Assembly (NCBI RefSeq): GCF_002008315.2
Contig: NZ_MVDG02000001.1
Span: 186,001-250,000 of the forward strand
Reading direction: 5' to 3'
DNA from: Arthrobacter sp. KBS0703
GTDB taxonomy: Bacteria; Actinomycetota; Actinomycetes; Actinomycetales; Micrococcaceae
DNA length: 64,000 nucleotides
Position 1 is the first letter of the stretch. Every line of letters begins with the position of its first letter. Shown here one piece after another: positions 18,821-28,062 of this stretch. Position numbers and translations under genes: made by a program. The notes beneath the pieces are model-generated. The model ran no database searches, was not told where the DNA came from, and worked only from the letters and a program-made list of their open reading frames with translations.

Positions 18821-18943
18821 CCCGGAGTCCCCCTGAATAGAATGCTCGCGCCCGGATGGCGCGCTAGCTGAACGGAAATGTCTGTTCGATGTAGCCAATT
18901 GTACCTGCACGATGTTTCAGGGTGCGTATGGCTTACGGCCCGC

Positions 18944-18981
18944 CGCTGCGCCGGTCATACGAGTGATTTAGCGGCGCAGCG
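18944..18981. repeat. Inverted repeat upstream of the autokinase gene
   Basis: CGCTGCGCCG (18944-18953) and CGGCGCAGCG (18972-18981) are perfect reverse complements separated by 18 bases. It lies about 125 bases upstream of the autokinase start. It could be a leader hairpin, an operator, or a terminator for the convergently transcribed side. No T-run follows. Confidence 0.4.
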
Positions 18982-19081
18982 TCATGAAACTTTCCGATAC
19001 TTCCTTCCGCGCATATGTGTGGCCACGATGCGGCACCCGACTGAGTTGCGCGGAAGCTTCAATTCGGAATGAACGACACCT

Positions 19082-19546
19082 CTACCGCGTATCCACATCC
19101 TCAAACACGAGAAACGTCTGCGTATCCAGCACCCCGGGCATGGACTGCAGCTGGTCGAAGATCACCCGGCGCAGGTCCACGTTATCCACTGCGCGCACCA
19201 GCAGGATGACGTCGAAGTCCCCGCCGACCAGGGCGATGTGGTGCACTTCGGGGATCGCCCGCAACAGTTCCCGCAGCTCGCGCCAGGAATGCTGCCGCAC
19301 CTTCAGCGTCACGTAGGCGGATGACTTCAGGCCCGCCTTGATAGGGTCCACCAACGCGGTGAACTTGGTCAGCACGCCCTCGCCGGTGAGCCTAGCAATG
19401 CGCGTGTAGGCGTGCGCCCGCGAGATGTGGACGTTCTCGGCCACCTGCGTCACGGACATCCTGCCGTCCCGCGTGAGCTCCGCAATGATGTTGCGGTCCA
19501 CGTCGTCCAGTGGCACCGCAGCCTGCTCCGGCTCGGCTCCTGCCAT
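19082..19546 (-). CDS. AsnC/Lrp family transcription regulator (BkdR-like)
   Basis: About 154 residues from the ATG at 19546. The N-terminal helix-turn-helix has the family's DRNIIAELTRDGRMS and NVHISRAHAYTRIARLTGEGVL. The C-terminal RAM ligand-binding domain includes SAYVTLKV, EVHHIALVGGDFDVILLVRAVD and PGVLDTQTFLVFEDV. It is divergent from the 2-oxoacid dehydrogenase operon, a common arrangement for Lrp-type regulators that control branched-chain amino acid breakdown. The upstream extension to 19669 lacks family similarity and would cross the shared promoter. Confidence 0.93.
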   Translation of the reverse strand: MAGAEPEQAAVPLDDVDRNIIAELTRDGRMSVTQVAENVHISRAHAYTRIARLTGEGVLTKFTALVDPIKAGLKSSAYVTLKVRQHSWRELRELLRAIPEVHHIALVGGDFDVILLVRAVDNVDLRRVIFDQLQSMPGVLDTQTFLVFEDVDTR

Positions 19547-19705
19547 TCGTCTACAACCCCTGTCGGTAATCCAGCTCACAGTTACGATTTGTCTTTCAGA
19601 ATAGGGGAACAGTCCGTACTTCTCCACGATTTTCGGCGGGGCTGGATACGAAACATCGTCCGGGACCATACTGAAAGCGAATAGTGGCTACAGAAGGACG
19701 GACCA
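19547..19705. promoter_or_regulatory. Divergent control region of the AsnC/Lrp gene and the 2-oxoacid dehydrogenase operon
   Basis: This 159-base gap has CTTTCAG at 19593-19599 and its reverse complement CTGAAAG at 19671-19677, each followed within a few bases by AATAG. Widely spaced imperfect sites of this kind would suit an Lrp-type octamer, but this is inference. An AAGGACGG ribosome site precedes the plus-strand ATG at 19706. Confidence 0.35.
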
Positions 19706-20968
19706 ATGACGATCTCCGCGGACCACACTGCGCCCGGTCAGACGGCGCAGGGCCGGCAGTCGCCGGATCACATCGAGGACTCCCTCAGCGGCGGCCCCGT
19801 CGCCGAAGCGGTGCGCAAATTCGGCATCACGGCTGAGGACTACATGCTGCCGGCCCGCCACCAGATCCAGATGGTGGACCAGGACGGCAATCTGAAGCCC
19901 CACTCCGAACAGGGTGCCGAACCCGGACACGAGTACCCGGTCCCCGGCGACCAGGAACTGCTCGCCGCCTACGAGCAGCTGGTGGTCGGCCGGCGCGTCA
20001 ACGACCAGAACTCCGCCCTCGTCCGGCAGGGCCGCATGGCCGTCTACCCCTCCAGCCACGGCCAGGAGGCCTGCCAGGTCGCGGCCGCCCTCTGCCTGTC
20101 GGAGGGTGACTGGATGTTCCCCACCTACCGGGACTCCGTGGCCGTCATGACCCGCGGCGTGGACCCGGTGCAGACCATGACGCTCTTCCGCGGCGACTGG
20201 CACAGCGGCTATGACCCCGCCAAGCACAAGGTCGGCATCCAGTGCACCCCGCTCACCACCCAGTTGCTCCACGCCGTCGGCGTTGCCCACGCCGCCAAAC
20301 TGCGCGGCGAGGACACCGTGGTCCTGGCCATGTGCGGCGACGGCGCCACCAGCGAAGGCGACTTCCACGAGGCCCTGAACTTCGCCGCCGTCTTCCACCT
20401 GCCCGTCGTCTTCTTCGTGCAGAACAACCAGTACGCCATCTCGGTGCCGCTGGCCCACCAGTCCGTGGCGCCGTCGCTCGCCCACAAAGCTGTGGGCTAC
20501 GGCATGGCCGGCGAACGCGTGGACGGAAACGACGTCGTCGCGCTTCTCGCAGTGCTGGACCGCGCCGTCAAGCTCGCCCGCGAAGGCTCCGGCCCGCTCC
20601 TGGTGGAGGCGCACACCTACCGCATGCAGGCGCACACCAACGCTGACGACGCCACCCGCTACCGCCAGGACAGCGAAGTGGCCCAGTGGGTGGCCCGGGA
20701 TCCGCTGACGCGGATGCGGACCTACCTCACGGACAAGGGTCTGCTGGACGACGACGGCGAGTCCCGGATCGCGGAGAAGGCGGAGGCAGTCGCCGCGCAG
20801 CTGCGCAACGGCCTCAGCGAGGACGTCCCGGTGGACCCGCAGGACCTCTTCAAATATGTCTTCTCGACGCCGACACCGCAACTCAAGGAACAGTCCGCCC
20901 TGCTGGCCGACGAACTCGCCCGCGAGGCCAGCGCCGGCGCTTCAACCAACCCGGAGTCCGCAAAATGA
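19706..20968 (+). CDS. 2-oxoacid dehydrogenase E1 component, alpha subunit
   Basis: This is the ThDP-binding half of the E1 enzyme that decarboxylates a branched-chain 2-oxoacid (or pyruvate) and passes the acyl group to E2. The 420-residue protein has QEACQVAAALCL and the ThDP motif GDGATSEGDFHEALNFA ending in QNNQYAIS. The phosphorylation-loop region is YRMQAHTNADDATRYR. The substrate cannot be proven by sequence. The adjacent AsnC/Lrp regulator favours the branched-chain enzyme, although such genes are often annotated pdhA. The stop overlaps the ATG of the beta subunit. Confidence 0.93.
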   Translation: MTISADHTAPGQTAQGRQSPDHIEDSLSGGPVAEAVRKFGITAEDYMLPARHQIQMVDQDGNLKPHSEQGAEPGHEYPVPGDQELLAAYEQLVVGRRVNDQNSALVRQGRMAVYPSSHGQEACQVAAALCLSEGDWMFPTYRDSVAVMTRGVDPVQTMTLFRGDWHSGYDPAKHKVGIQCTPLTTQLLHAVGVAHAAKLRGEDTVVLAMCGDGATSEGDFHEALNFAAVFHLPVVFFVQNNQYAISVPLAHQSVAPSLAHKAVGYGMAGERVDGNDVVALLAVLDRAVKLAREGSGPLLVEAHTYRMQAHTNADDATRYRQDSEVAQWVARDPLTRMRTYLTDKGLLDDDGESRIAEKAEAVAAQLRNGLSEDVPVDPQDLFKYVFSTPTPQLKEQSALLADELAREASAGASTNPESAK

Positions 20969-22068
20969 GCACCGTCACGTCCGCAGTCAACGGCAACGTC
21001 AGCTCCGCCACCGCCCGCGCAGCCGCTTCGGCCGCGGCCACCGCGGAAGCGGCAGGACCGCAGCCGGTCACCATGGCCAAAGCCCTGAACACCGCGATGG
21101 TGGACGCCATGCACGCCGAGAAATCCGTCCTGGTCTTCGGCGAGGACGTCGGCATGCTGGGCGGCGTCTTCCGCATCACCGACGGCCTCACCAAGACATT
21201 CGGCGAGCAGCGCTGCTTCGACACCCCGCTTGCCGAGTCCGGCATTGTGGGCATGGCCGTGGGCATGGCCATGAACGGCATGCGCCCCGTCATCGAGATG
21301 CAGTTCGACGCCTTCGCCTACCCGGCCTTCGAGCAGATCGTCAGCCACGTGGCCAAGATGCACAACCGCACCAAGGGCGCCCTCAAGCTGCCCATGGTCA
21401 TTCGCGTCCCGTACGCCGGCGGCATCGGGGGAGTGGAGCACCACTGCGACTCCTCCGAGTCCTACTACGCCCACACTGCGGGCCTGAAGGTCTTCGCCCC
21501 GGCCACCGTGGCCGACGCGTACCGCATGCTCCGTGAAGCGATCGACTCGGACGACCCCGTCATGTTCATGGAGCCCAAGAAGCTCTACTGGTCCAAAGAC
21601 ATGGTGGATCTGGAAGCCCTCCGCGACCAGCACGCCGCGAACACTGCGGCCGGGACCTCCACCGAAGGCCGTGCCGCCGTCGCCCGGCCGGGCACGGATG
21701 CGACGCTGATTGCCTACGGTCCGTCCGTCCCTACCGCTCTCGCGGCAGCCGCCGCCGCGGCCGAGGAGGGGCGCTCCCTGGAAGTCATCGACGTCCGCTC
21801 GATCGTGCCGTTCGACGACGAAACGGTCTGTGCCTCCGTCCGCAAGACCGGCCGCGCCGTGGTGATCGCCGAGGCCCACGGGTTCGCATCCGTGTCCTCC
21901 GAGATCGTGGCCAGAGTCCAGGAACGGTGCTTCCACTACCTGGCCGCACCGATCCGCCGCGTGACGGGCTTCGACGTCCCGTACCCGGCGCCCAAACTCG
22001 AGCACTACTACCTGCCCGGCGTGGACCGCATCCTCGACGCCGTAGACGACCTCCAGTGGGAAGAATGA
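20965..22068 (+). CDS. 2-oxoacid dehydrogenase E1 component, beta subunit
   Basis: About 367 residues, pairing with the alpha subunit in an alpha2beta2 E1. The start is the ATG at 20965, overlapping the alpha TGA (ATGA). After an Ala-rich N-terminal tail of about 35 residues the transketolase-like domain begins with TMAKALNTAMVDAM and VFGEDVGMLGGVF. It continues with DTPLAESGIVGMAVGMAMNGMRPVIEMQF and the C-terminal VIDVRSIVPFDDETV. All landmarks are intact. The Ala-rich tail is longer than in most homologues. Confidence 0.94.
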   Translation: MSTVTSAVNGNVSSATARAAASAAATAEAAGPQPVTMAKALNTAMVDAMHAEKSVLVFGEDVGMLGGVFRITDGLTKTFGEQRCFDTPLAESGIVGMAVGMAMNGMRPVIEMQFDAFAYPAFEQIVSHVAKMHNRTKGALKLPMVIRVPYAGGIGGVEHHCDSSESYYAHTAGLKVFAPATVADAYRMLREAIDSDDPVMFMEPKKLYWSKDMVDLEALRDQHAANTAAGTSTEGRAAVARPGTDATLIAYGPSVPTALAAAAAAAEEGRSLEVIDVRSIVPFDDETVCASVRKTGRAVVIAEAHGFASVSSEIVARVQERCFHYLAAPIRRVTGFDVPYPAPKLEHYYLPGVDRILDAVDDLQWEE

Positions 22069-22072
22069 TCAG

Positions 22073-23527
22073 ATGAGCGAAACGAAAGTATTCCTGCTGC
22101 CCGATCTTGGCGAAGGCCTCACCGAAGCCGAGCTCGTCAATTGGCTTGTCGCCGTGGGCGACAAAATCCGCGTCGACCAGCCCATCGCCGAGGTGGAGAC
22201 TGCCAAGTCCATGGTGGAAGTCCCGTCCCCGTACGCCGGCACCGTGGCTGAGCTGCACGGTGAACCGGGCCAGACCCTGGACGTGGGCAAGCCCCTGATC
22301 TCGGTGACCCCGGCGGGATCGCCGGTCGAGCCTGTCGAAACCGAGCCTGTCGAAACTTACCGTGAAGAAGAAAAAGCCGGCTCAGGCAACGTGCTGATTG
22401 GCTACGGAACTCCCGGAGGGACAGCAACCGTCCGCCGGACCCGTCCGCGGCGCACTACCTCGCCGGTTGAGCCCGTCGAAACCCGCACTCCGCTGGATGA
22501 GCCTGCCGAAACCAAGTTGACCACCTCAGCTGATGACCTCCTTCTCCTGCGCACCCGCGTTCCCGGCAAGATCGGTGCGGTCATCTCACCGCTCGTGCGG
22601 CGAATGGCCAAGGAGCACGGCGTCGATCTCGGACACGTGCAGGGCTCAGGCGATAGCGGACTGATCATGCGCCGCGACGTGGAAGCAGCTATCAAGCCAC
22701 TGGTTGAGCCTGTCGAAACCCCGCTGGTTGAGCGAGTCGAAACCCAGCCGCGTCCGCTGGTTGAGCCTGTCGAGACCCGCGTTCACCCGATCGACCCCCG
22801 CACAGGACTCGGCATCGCAAGCCGCACCCCAGTCCGCGGCATCCGTAAGGCAGTTGCGACCAACATGACGCGAAGCCGCTCGGAAATTCCGGAAGCCACA
22901 GTGTGGGTGGACGTGGACGCTACCGCTCTGGTGGAGCTCCGTAGGGGACTTAAGAAAACCGACGCCGACAACACGCCCGGCTTGTTGGCCTTCATCGCAC
23001 GTTTTGTCACGGCTGGGTTAAAAACGTACCCGGAATTGAACACCCGGATCGTCACGGCCGAGGACACCGCAGGAGGCGAGCAACAGGAGATCGTCGCCTT
23101 TGACGGCGTGAACCTTGGGTTCGCAGCACAGACGGACCGCGGCCTCGTTGTGCCGTCAGTCCGCAACGCGGACAAACTCAGCGCTCGCGAGCTGGACGCA
23201 GAAATCCGTCGGCTGACCGCAGTTGCCCGCGACGGCAAGGCGACTCCCGCGGAACTTGGAAGTGGAACGTTCACGCTGAATAACTACGGGGTGTTCGGCG
23301 TGGACGGTTCGGCTGCGATCATCAATTACCCCGAGGTGGCGATACTGGGCGTTGGCCGGATCATCGACAAACCCTGGGTCGTGAACGGGGAACTGGCCGT
23401 CCGCAAGGTCGCGGAGCTGACCCTGACGTTCGACCACCGCGTCTGCGACGGCGGAACAGCCGGCGGCTTCCTGCGATACGTTGCCGATGCCATCGAGAAT
23501 CCGGGGTCTGTGCTTGCCGACATGTGA
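22073..23527 (+). CDS. 2-oxoacid dehydrogenase E2 (dihydrolipoyl acyltransferase)
   Basis: This 484-residue protein forms the core of the complex. It has one lipoyl domain (residues about 3-78, lipoylated Lys 45 in VETAKSMVE) and a peripheral-subunit-binding domain near residues 165-205 (ISPLVRRMAKEHGVDL). The C-terminal acyltransferase domain carries the active-site block DHRVCDGGTAGGFL. The linkers on both sides of the binding domain consist largely of repeated VEPVET-like peptides. These are encoded by seven copies of one DNA motif (see the repeat entry). No E3 gene follows, so lipoamide dehydrogenase must be encoded elsewhere. Confidence 0.95.
   Translation: MSETKVFLLPDLGEGLTEAELVNWLVAVGDKIRVDQPIAEVETAKSMVEVPSPYAGTVAELHGEPGQTLDVGKPLISVTPAGSPVEPVETEPVETYREEEKAGSGNVLIGYGTPGGTATVRRTRPRRTTSPVEPVETRTPLDEPAETKLTTSADDLLLLRTRVPGKIGAVISPLVRRMAKEHGVDLGHVQGSGDSGLIMRRDVEAAIKPLVEPVETPLVERVETQPRPLVEPVETRVHPIDPRTGLGIASRTPVRGIRKAVATNMTRSRSEIPEATVWVDVDATALVELRRGLKKTDADNTPGLLAFIARFVTAGLKTYPELNTRIVTAEDTAGGEQQEIVAFDGVNLGFAAQTDRGLVVPSVRNADKLSARELDAEIRRLTAVARDGKATPAELGSGTFTLNNYGVFGVDGSAAIINYPEVAILGVGRIIDKPWVVNGELAVRKVAELTLTFDHRVCDGGTAGGFLRYVADAIENPGSVLADM
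22325..22777 (+). repeat. Seven copies of a GGTTGAGCCTGTCGAAACC-type motif inside the E2 linkers
   Basis: Copies lie at 22325-22342, 22343-22356, 22465-22483, 22495-22513, 22702-22720, 22726-22744 and 22759-22777, with zero to a few mismatches. All are in the same orientation and frame and encode (L)VEPVET, (L)DEPAET or (L)VERVET. From memory, this motif is a common dispersed repeat in Micrococcales genomes. Here it has been kept as protein linker. Confidence 0.8.
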
Positions 23528-23682
23528 CACTGCCGAGCTAGGTCGGCGTCGAAGCGCCGCCGGACACTCCGTTGCAGGCGAAGGATACGCCGAAGGCGTG
23601 GTTGAACCGAGTGGCAGCTGATTATCCGCCACTGCCCGAGAATTAGTCCGGAGCCTCTCAATTCCTATGTCAAACTGTGGTC

Positions 23683-24585
23683 ATGAGTGACGCCTGCACC
23701 TACGATGTTGTTTTTTTGGCTCTGGCGCGGGATTGCGCTTCAACCATCCCAGGTGTACTGCATGGGCTCGACGAGTTACGAAAGAATGGACTTCGCGCAT
23801 GTCTGATCGTGGGCGAAAATGGGTCGCGCGACAATTCTCGCGAACTTCTAGAGAATGCGGTCACTTCTACAGGCATGGTCCAGCTGGTTGATACGAGCTT
23901 CATGTCAGACGCCGAGGGAAGGCTGGAACGAATGGCTATTGGACGCCAGTTCCTTGCCGACCAAGCGAAGGAGTTGCCGGGGTCAGTACGAACAATATGC
24001 GTTCTAGACATGGACGAACCCTTCTTGGAACGTCTCGACATCGCACTTTTCCGTGCCAGTCTGTCTCGTCTAGATTCCGATGACACGATTTTCGCCCTCG
24101 CCGCTACCTCGCGACCGAGTTACTATGACCTGCTTGCATTCGAAGATGAGACACGTTCATTCGCGGGATTGGACAAGCGGATCGAGCGGCTGCAAAGCAA
24201 CCCCGTGGCGTACTACCGACTATTTCGGGACTTCATCTACCCCGAGCAACAGCGTCTAACCACAGCCTCTGACATTGCCTGTCTCTCCGCTTTCAATGGG
24301 ATGTGCCTGTATAAGGCCGACTTGTACGGGCAAGGTTCCTATGTGCCTTCGGTGTCCGGTCCCTGGGTCTGCGAACACGTCACATTCAACCGCTCGATGG
24401 CCTCCGCAACCGGGCGCTGGATGGTAATTCATGGCGCACTCGTCCTACCGCAACCTCCCGAACACGGAAGAAGGACTCTGCCCGGGTTTGCATGGCAGCG
24501 GGTGCGCAAGCTGCCGAGGCTCCTTTCCGCGAAATTACAGCGCTCTTGGACCGCCAAGAACCAGACACTCAAGTCCCGATATTGA
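23683..24585 (+). CDS. Glycosyltransferase-like (GT-A fold, CAP59-type) protein
   Basis: About 300 residues. The N terminus CTYDVVFLALARDCASTIPGVL and ENGSRDNSRELL are typical of glycan-processing GT-A proteins. ICVLDMDEPFLERLD falls where CAP59-like mannosyltransferases carry their metal-site region. No signal peptide or membrane helix is seen. The ATG at 23683 is chosen over the GTG at 23677; neither has a strong ribosome site. It follows the E2 gene after about 155 bases and appears to be an independent unit. The sugar and acceptor are unknown, and the CAP59 assignment is tentative. Confidence 0.65.
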   Translation: MSDACTYDVVFLALARDCASTIPGVLHGLDELRKNGLRACLIVGENGSRDNSRELLENAVTSTGMVQLVDTSFMSDAEGRLERMAIGRQFLADQAKELPGSVRTICVLDMDEPFLERLDIALFRASLSRLDSDDTIFALAATSRPSYYDLLAFEDETRSFAGLDKRIERLQSNPVAYYRLFRDFIYPEQQRLTTASDIACLSAFNGMCLYKADLYGQGSYVPSVSGPWVCEHVTFNRSMASATGRWMVIHGALVLPQPPEHGRRTLPGFAWQRVRKLPRLLSAKLQRSWTAKNQTLKSRY

Positions 24586-25115
24586 GCGAGTGGGCTGTGC
24601 GGTCAGTATGTGTGGGGGACAGTTGCTAATGCCTCTGTGTCCTCCAGTGTCAGCGCGGCTCGGTTGATGGATTCATTTCAGCGTCGACGGTTTGACTGCG
24701 GCAGACGTCCCTCATTCCTCGTCGTGAACTGTCGGCAGCCGCCTCTTACTCGCTAGGTTGTCAGCTCTGTGTGCTCCGAGCACTTCACTTTGGCCACCAG
24801 TCCGCTGCCCTCTTGGCTGTAAGAGGTGACGTGGTTCGTGGTCGTGTTGCACTTTTCGCAGAAGTGCTTCTGTTGTTTGATCCCCATAGCGCAGATCATA
24901 CCCAACTGGACATTTCACGAAGTTACTCTGGCGCTAAAAAGCATGAGTCTGCAACGGCGGAGCAGCTCCCGGCGGAAATTGAGGCCGGCGGCCGGAGACC
25001 TGAACGGGGGTTGCGGATATGCCGGAGCGGTAGACAGTTCCCTGATAATCCCCAGCTTGATGGGTAGAATCGAGGCCTGAACGAAGCTACTGCTCCCCGG
25101 AATTACGGAGAAGAA
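24586..25115. other. Intergenic stretch with no supported gene
   Basis: This 530-base gap contains only short overlapping frames without family signatures, and no tRNA-like cloverleaf was found by eye. Its right end carries the ribosome site GGAGAAGAA for the metallo-hydrolase gene. Confidence 0.5.
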
Positions 25116-25931
25116 ATGTCACGATGGCTCGAAGTCGGCGCGGACAACTATGTGCTGGTGACCGAAGGTTCGAAGCTCAACACCGGCCTGATCGTAGGAA
25201 CCGAGCGGGCCATGGTGGTCGATACCGGCTGCGGCCCGCGGCAGGGACAGGAAATCCTGAATGCCGTGCGCGAAATAACTCCTCTCCCTCTGGTGGTTGT
25301 GAACACTCATGCGCACTACGACCACTTCTTTGGCAATTCGGTGTTCGCGGAAGCCGGTGCCACCGAGTTCTGGGCGCATGAGAACTGTGCTGAGGAGATC
25401 AGGGAAAACGGTGACGCACAGCGTGCCGCCGTGGCGGATCTGGAGCCGGAGATGGCGGCCGGCGAGGGCGACAACGTGGAACTCGTGGTGCCCAACGCGA
25501 TCGTCAGGGACCAGCCAGTCCTGGTGGACCTGGGTGCGCAGACCGTGACCTTGTTCTACCTGGGCCGGGGACACACCGACGGCGACCTCCTGGTGGGCAC
25601 CTCCACCACTCTGTACGCGGGCGACCTCGTGGAGCAGGGCTCGCACCCGTCCTTCGAGGACTCCTACCCGGAAGAATGGGCCGACGCGCTCCGGCACCTG
25701 TCCGCACTTCGCCACCGCTACGAGTTCCTGGTTCCCGGGCACGGCGAGCCGTGCAGCGACCGGTTCGTGAAGACTATGGCGGACACGATGTCCACTGCCG
25801 TGCGCCAGGCCCGCCAGTCCATCCGTGACACCCCTAGCGACGCCACCAAAGCGATCCCCGTGCTGCCCTACGGGCCGGAACAGTCGCGCTGGTTCATCAA
25901 GCGGCTGCAGGAGACGCGCCCGCAGCACTGA
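25116..25931 (+). CDS. Metallo-beta-lactamase-fold hydrolase
   Basis: This 271-residue protein has the metal-binding signature THAHYDHFFGN (HxHxDH, residues about 66-71). Further metal ligands are expected in YAGDLVEQG (Asp) and LVPGHGEP (His). It belongs to the broad MBL superfamily, which includes glyoxalase II-like and lactonase-like enzymes, so the substrate cannot be told. It has no signal peptide and should be cytoplasmic. GGAGAAGAA precedes the ATG, and a strong hairpin follows the stop. Confidence 0.88.
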   Translation: MSRWLEVGADNYVLVTEGSKLNTGLIVGTERAMVVDTGCGPRQGQEILNAVREITPLPLVVVNTHAHYDHFFGNSVFAEAGATEFWAHENCAEEIRENGDAQRAAVADLEPEMAAGEGDNVELVVPNAIVRDQPVLVDLGAQTVTLFYLGRGHTDGDLLVGTSTTLYAGDLVEQGSHPSFEDSYPEEWADALRHLSALRHRYEFLVPGHGEPCSDRFVKTMADTMSTAVRQARQSIRDTPSDATKAIPVLPYGPEQSRWFIKRLQETRPQH

Positions 25932-25958
25932 TATGTAGTTCTCGCTGTCAAGAGGCAG

Positions 25959-26001
25959 GAATGAGCGGCCCTCTGGATTTGGTTCCGGGGGCCGCTCATT
26001 C
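25959..26001 (+). terminator. Hairpin after the metallo-hydrolase gene
   Basis: GAATGAGCGGCCC (25959-25971) pairs perfectly with GGGCCGCTCATTC (25989-26001), extendable on both sides through GGCAG and CTG..CC. There is no long T-run, as is common for actinobacterial terminators. Confidence 0.65.
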
Positions 26002-26228
26002 TGTGCCTGCCGGTTGTGGGCGGGGGTGTCGGCGAGTCGTTTTCGACTGGCATTGTCAGGCTGACATTCGCGGGTTGGTTACCGCATGACGATTTGTTCG
26101 GCGGGGCATTATCGGGTGTCTAGAGTCGAGCGTCGACGGGGGTAGGGTGCGTCTGCTCATAGTGCTGTCCCGGCTTAGCTCCGGTGCTGCCGTCACTCAT
26201 CCGTCACCTTCGGCGGCATGTTCATGGG

Positions 26229-27335
26229 TCAGGCCGCATCCATGCGTTCTCCTTGTTGGAGTGTGGCGGCAAGTGACCAGCACCAGCCGGCCAGCTCGCG
26301 GGCGATCGCGGTGTTGGCCTTGACTGACTTCTTGTGGCGTTCATCGAAGTGTTCCCATTTGCGGTGCAGCCTGTGGTTACCTTCGAGGGCGCGGATGCGG
26401 GTTGGCGGGGTAACGAGCTTGAGTTGGTGCAGCAGCCGTTCCCCTGGCCGGGCGTAGGGGCGCCGGTGCACCCACGCGGCTTCGATCAGGAGCTTACGGG
26501 CGTAGGTGTTCCCGGCCTTGGTGATCGGGCCCTGGTGCCGGGACTGGCCAGAGGATTGCTCGCTGGGGACCAGTCCGAGATAGGAGCCTATGGAGGAGCC
26601 GGTGAAGCGGGTCCAGTCCCCGATCTCCTCGGCCAGCCCGAACGCGGTCGTCATCTGGATGCCGCGCAGACACATGAGCGCGTTAATCACAGGGGTGTAG
26701 CGGCAGGCTGCCGCCGTGGCGGTGACCTGTTTGTGGATGTGTGCCAGATGGATGGCGAGCAGCTCGGCCTGTTCGACATCGGCGTCGTAAGTGAACTGCA
26801 GCACCAGTTCGTCAAATTGCTGGCGGCGTAGCCACCGGCGGTGTTCCTGCGTCCATCTGGTGTTTTCCGGGCAGCGAATGCCGTGCCGGAGCAAGAGGGA
26901 ATTCACGCGTTGGCGGGCGTGCGCGAGATCCCTTGCGGTGCCCGAGCGCAGCCGGGACAGGTCCCGAAGGGCCTCTTCGTCCGGTTCCGGGATGCGCACC
27001 TCGGTGACCGAGCCGACCGCGAGCATTTCAGCCAAAACCCTTGCGTCTCTTCGGTCGGTTTTCACCCGGTCCCCGGGAGCGCGCAGCAGCTTCGACGAAG
27101 CTGCCACCACGCAGGTGATTCCAGCAGCCTGCAGGTAGCGGGCCAGGACAAAACCGGTCGGGCCTGATTCATACACGACCCTGACAGGCGGCTCGAAGCG
27201 GCGGACCCACTCCAGCACCACCGCCGGGTCGGCAGCCATCGAGTGGCTCTTGATTTCGCCGGTGTCCGGGTTCAGCGCGTGGGCAACGATGTTGACCGCG
27301 TGAACATCCAGACCATTGAAAGTATGCTCAAACAT
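26229..27335 (-). CDS. IS110-family transposase
   Basis: About 368 residues. The N-terminal DEDD nuclease domain starts FNGLDVHAVNIVAHA and includes VVYESGPTGFVLARYLQ, SSKLLRAPGDRVKTDRRDARVLAEML and LRSGTARDLAHARQRV. The C-terminal transposase_20 part has LMCLRGIQMTTAFGLAEEIGDWTRF and YLGLVPSEQSSGQSRHQGPITKAGN, with the conserved Ser. Both domains look complete, so it may be active. The ATG at 27335 has GGGAGG eight bases upstream; the upstream extension to 27611 has no family similarity. Confidence 0.93.
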   Translation of the reverse strand: MFEHTFNGLDVHAVNIVAHALNPDTGEIKSHSMAADPAVVLEWVRRFEPPVRVVYESGPTGFVLARYLQAAGITCVVAASSKLLRAPGDRVKTDRRDARVLAEMLAVGSVTEVRIPEPDEEALRDLSRLRSGTARDLAHARQRVNSLLLRHGIRCPENTRWTQEHRRWLRRQQFDELVLQFTYDADVEQAELLAIHLAHIHKQVTATAAACRYTPVINALMCLRGIQMTTAFGLAEEIGDWTRFTGSSIGSYLGLVPSEQSSGQSRHQGPITKAGNTYARKLLIEAAWVHRRPYARPGERLLHQLKLVTPPTRIRALEGNHRLHRKWEHFDERHKKSVKANTAIARELAGWCWSLAATLQQGERMDAA

Positions 27336-28062
27336 AGCCGGGACCTCCCAAACCTCACATGTGGCACTACCATTGCACCGCCGAAGGGCCGTGGAGCCCG
27401 CGGGAGCCGCCGATGGCAACCCACGGACACTGTGAAACAGAAGGCCCCGGCCCCGACCTGTCAGAACCTGCCCGTCCGGGATAAAGGACATCCCGCCGGG
27501 TAAAGGCCCGGCAGCGCCACACGCCAGCACGACGCAAGTGAACCACATCAAGCTGGCGCTGCAGGACCGCTCCGGCGATAATGGCCGACCCGGACGCGCA
27601 GGACCGATCACACTTCATATGGTCTAGATCCAAGTAGTCCGCGTTAGCCGCCCGGAAAAACAGGTAGTGACTACTCTTGGGATGCCTGGCTGCCCACTCT
27701 AGTTTTGGGTCATGAAGACGGGAATCAGCGCAGCCATCCGACGCTTTATCGAGCAGCACATCGTCGCCGACGATCCCTACCCCGAGCGGTCGTGGCTCGA
27801 TAGGCAGGACATGCCGCGGCAGCAGTTGGCGCCGCGAGTTGCGGTGGCTGGCCTTCCCGTGGAGCCGCTGCCGCCGCTGCCGCAACGGTTCGGGCACGGC
27901 CGCGACCGCCGACCCCACTACCGCGTGTGGGGAAGTCACCGTACGGCCGCGCACCAAGCAGACGGTACGCCCACAGGCGATAACGTGCCGCGCTGACGGC
28001 TGGGGCGTCACAATTGGCTTGACTGGATCTGATCCCAAGGGTGTGCATGTACCATCACCGCC
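27336..28062. other. Region upstream of the IS110 gene; element boundary not resolved
   Basis: IS110 elements usually lack clear terminal inverted repeats, so the end cannot be placed by eye. The left part, up to about 27640, may still be element DNA. A short doubtful frame lies at 27712-27996. The remainder shows no recognisable feature. Confidence 0.4.
27712..27996 (+). CDS. Doubtful small protein, perhaps a truncated gene
   Basis: The first 33 residues (starting MKTGISAAIRRFIEQH) look like a genuine folded start: amphipathic helix, then DDPYPERSWLDRQD, with GC-ending codons. After that the sequence turns into a Pro/Arg-rich string typical of out-of-frame high-GC DNA. This suggests either a truncated gene with a lost downstream frame or chance. 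No family is recognised and no strong ribosome site is visible. Confidence 0.3.
   Translation: MKTGISAAIRRFIEQHIVADDPYPERSWLDRQDMPRQQLAPRVAVAGLPVEPLPPLPQRFGHGRDRRPHYRVWGSHRTAAHQADGTPTGDNVPR

Noticed and set aside
20722..22005. Long minus-strand frame of about 430 residues opposite the E1beta gene
   Set aside because: It is an antisense shadow caused by high GC3 in E1beta. Its composition (Gly, His, Val-rich) is typical of such shadows.
24586..25115. Possible tRNA or small RNA gene in the gap before the metallo-hydrolase gene
   Set aside because: No cloverleaf, T-loop motif or strong hairpin with T-run was found by eye.
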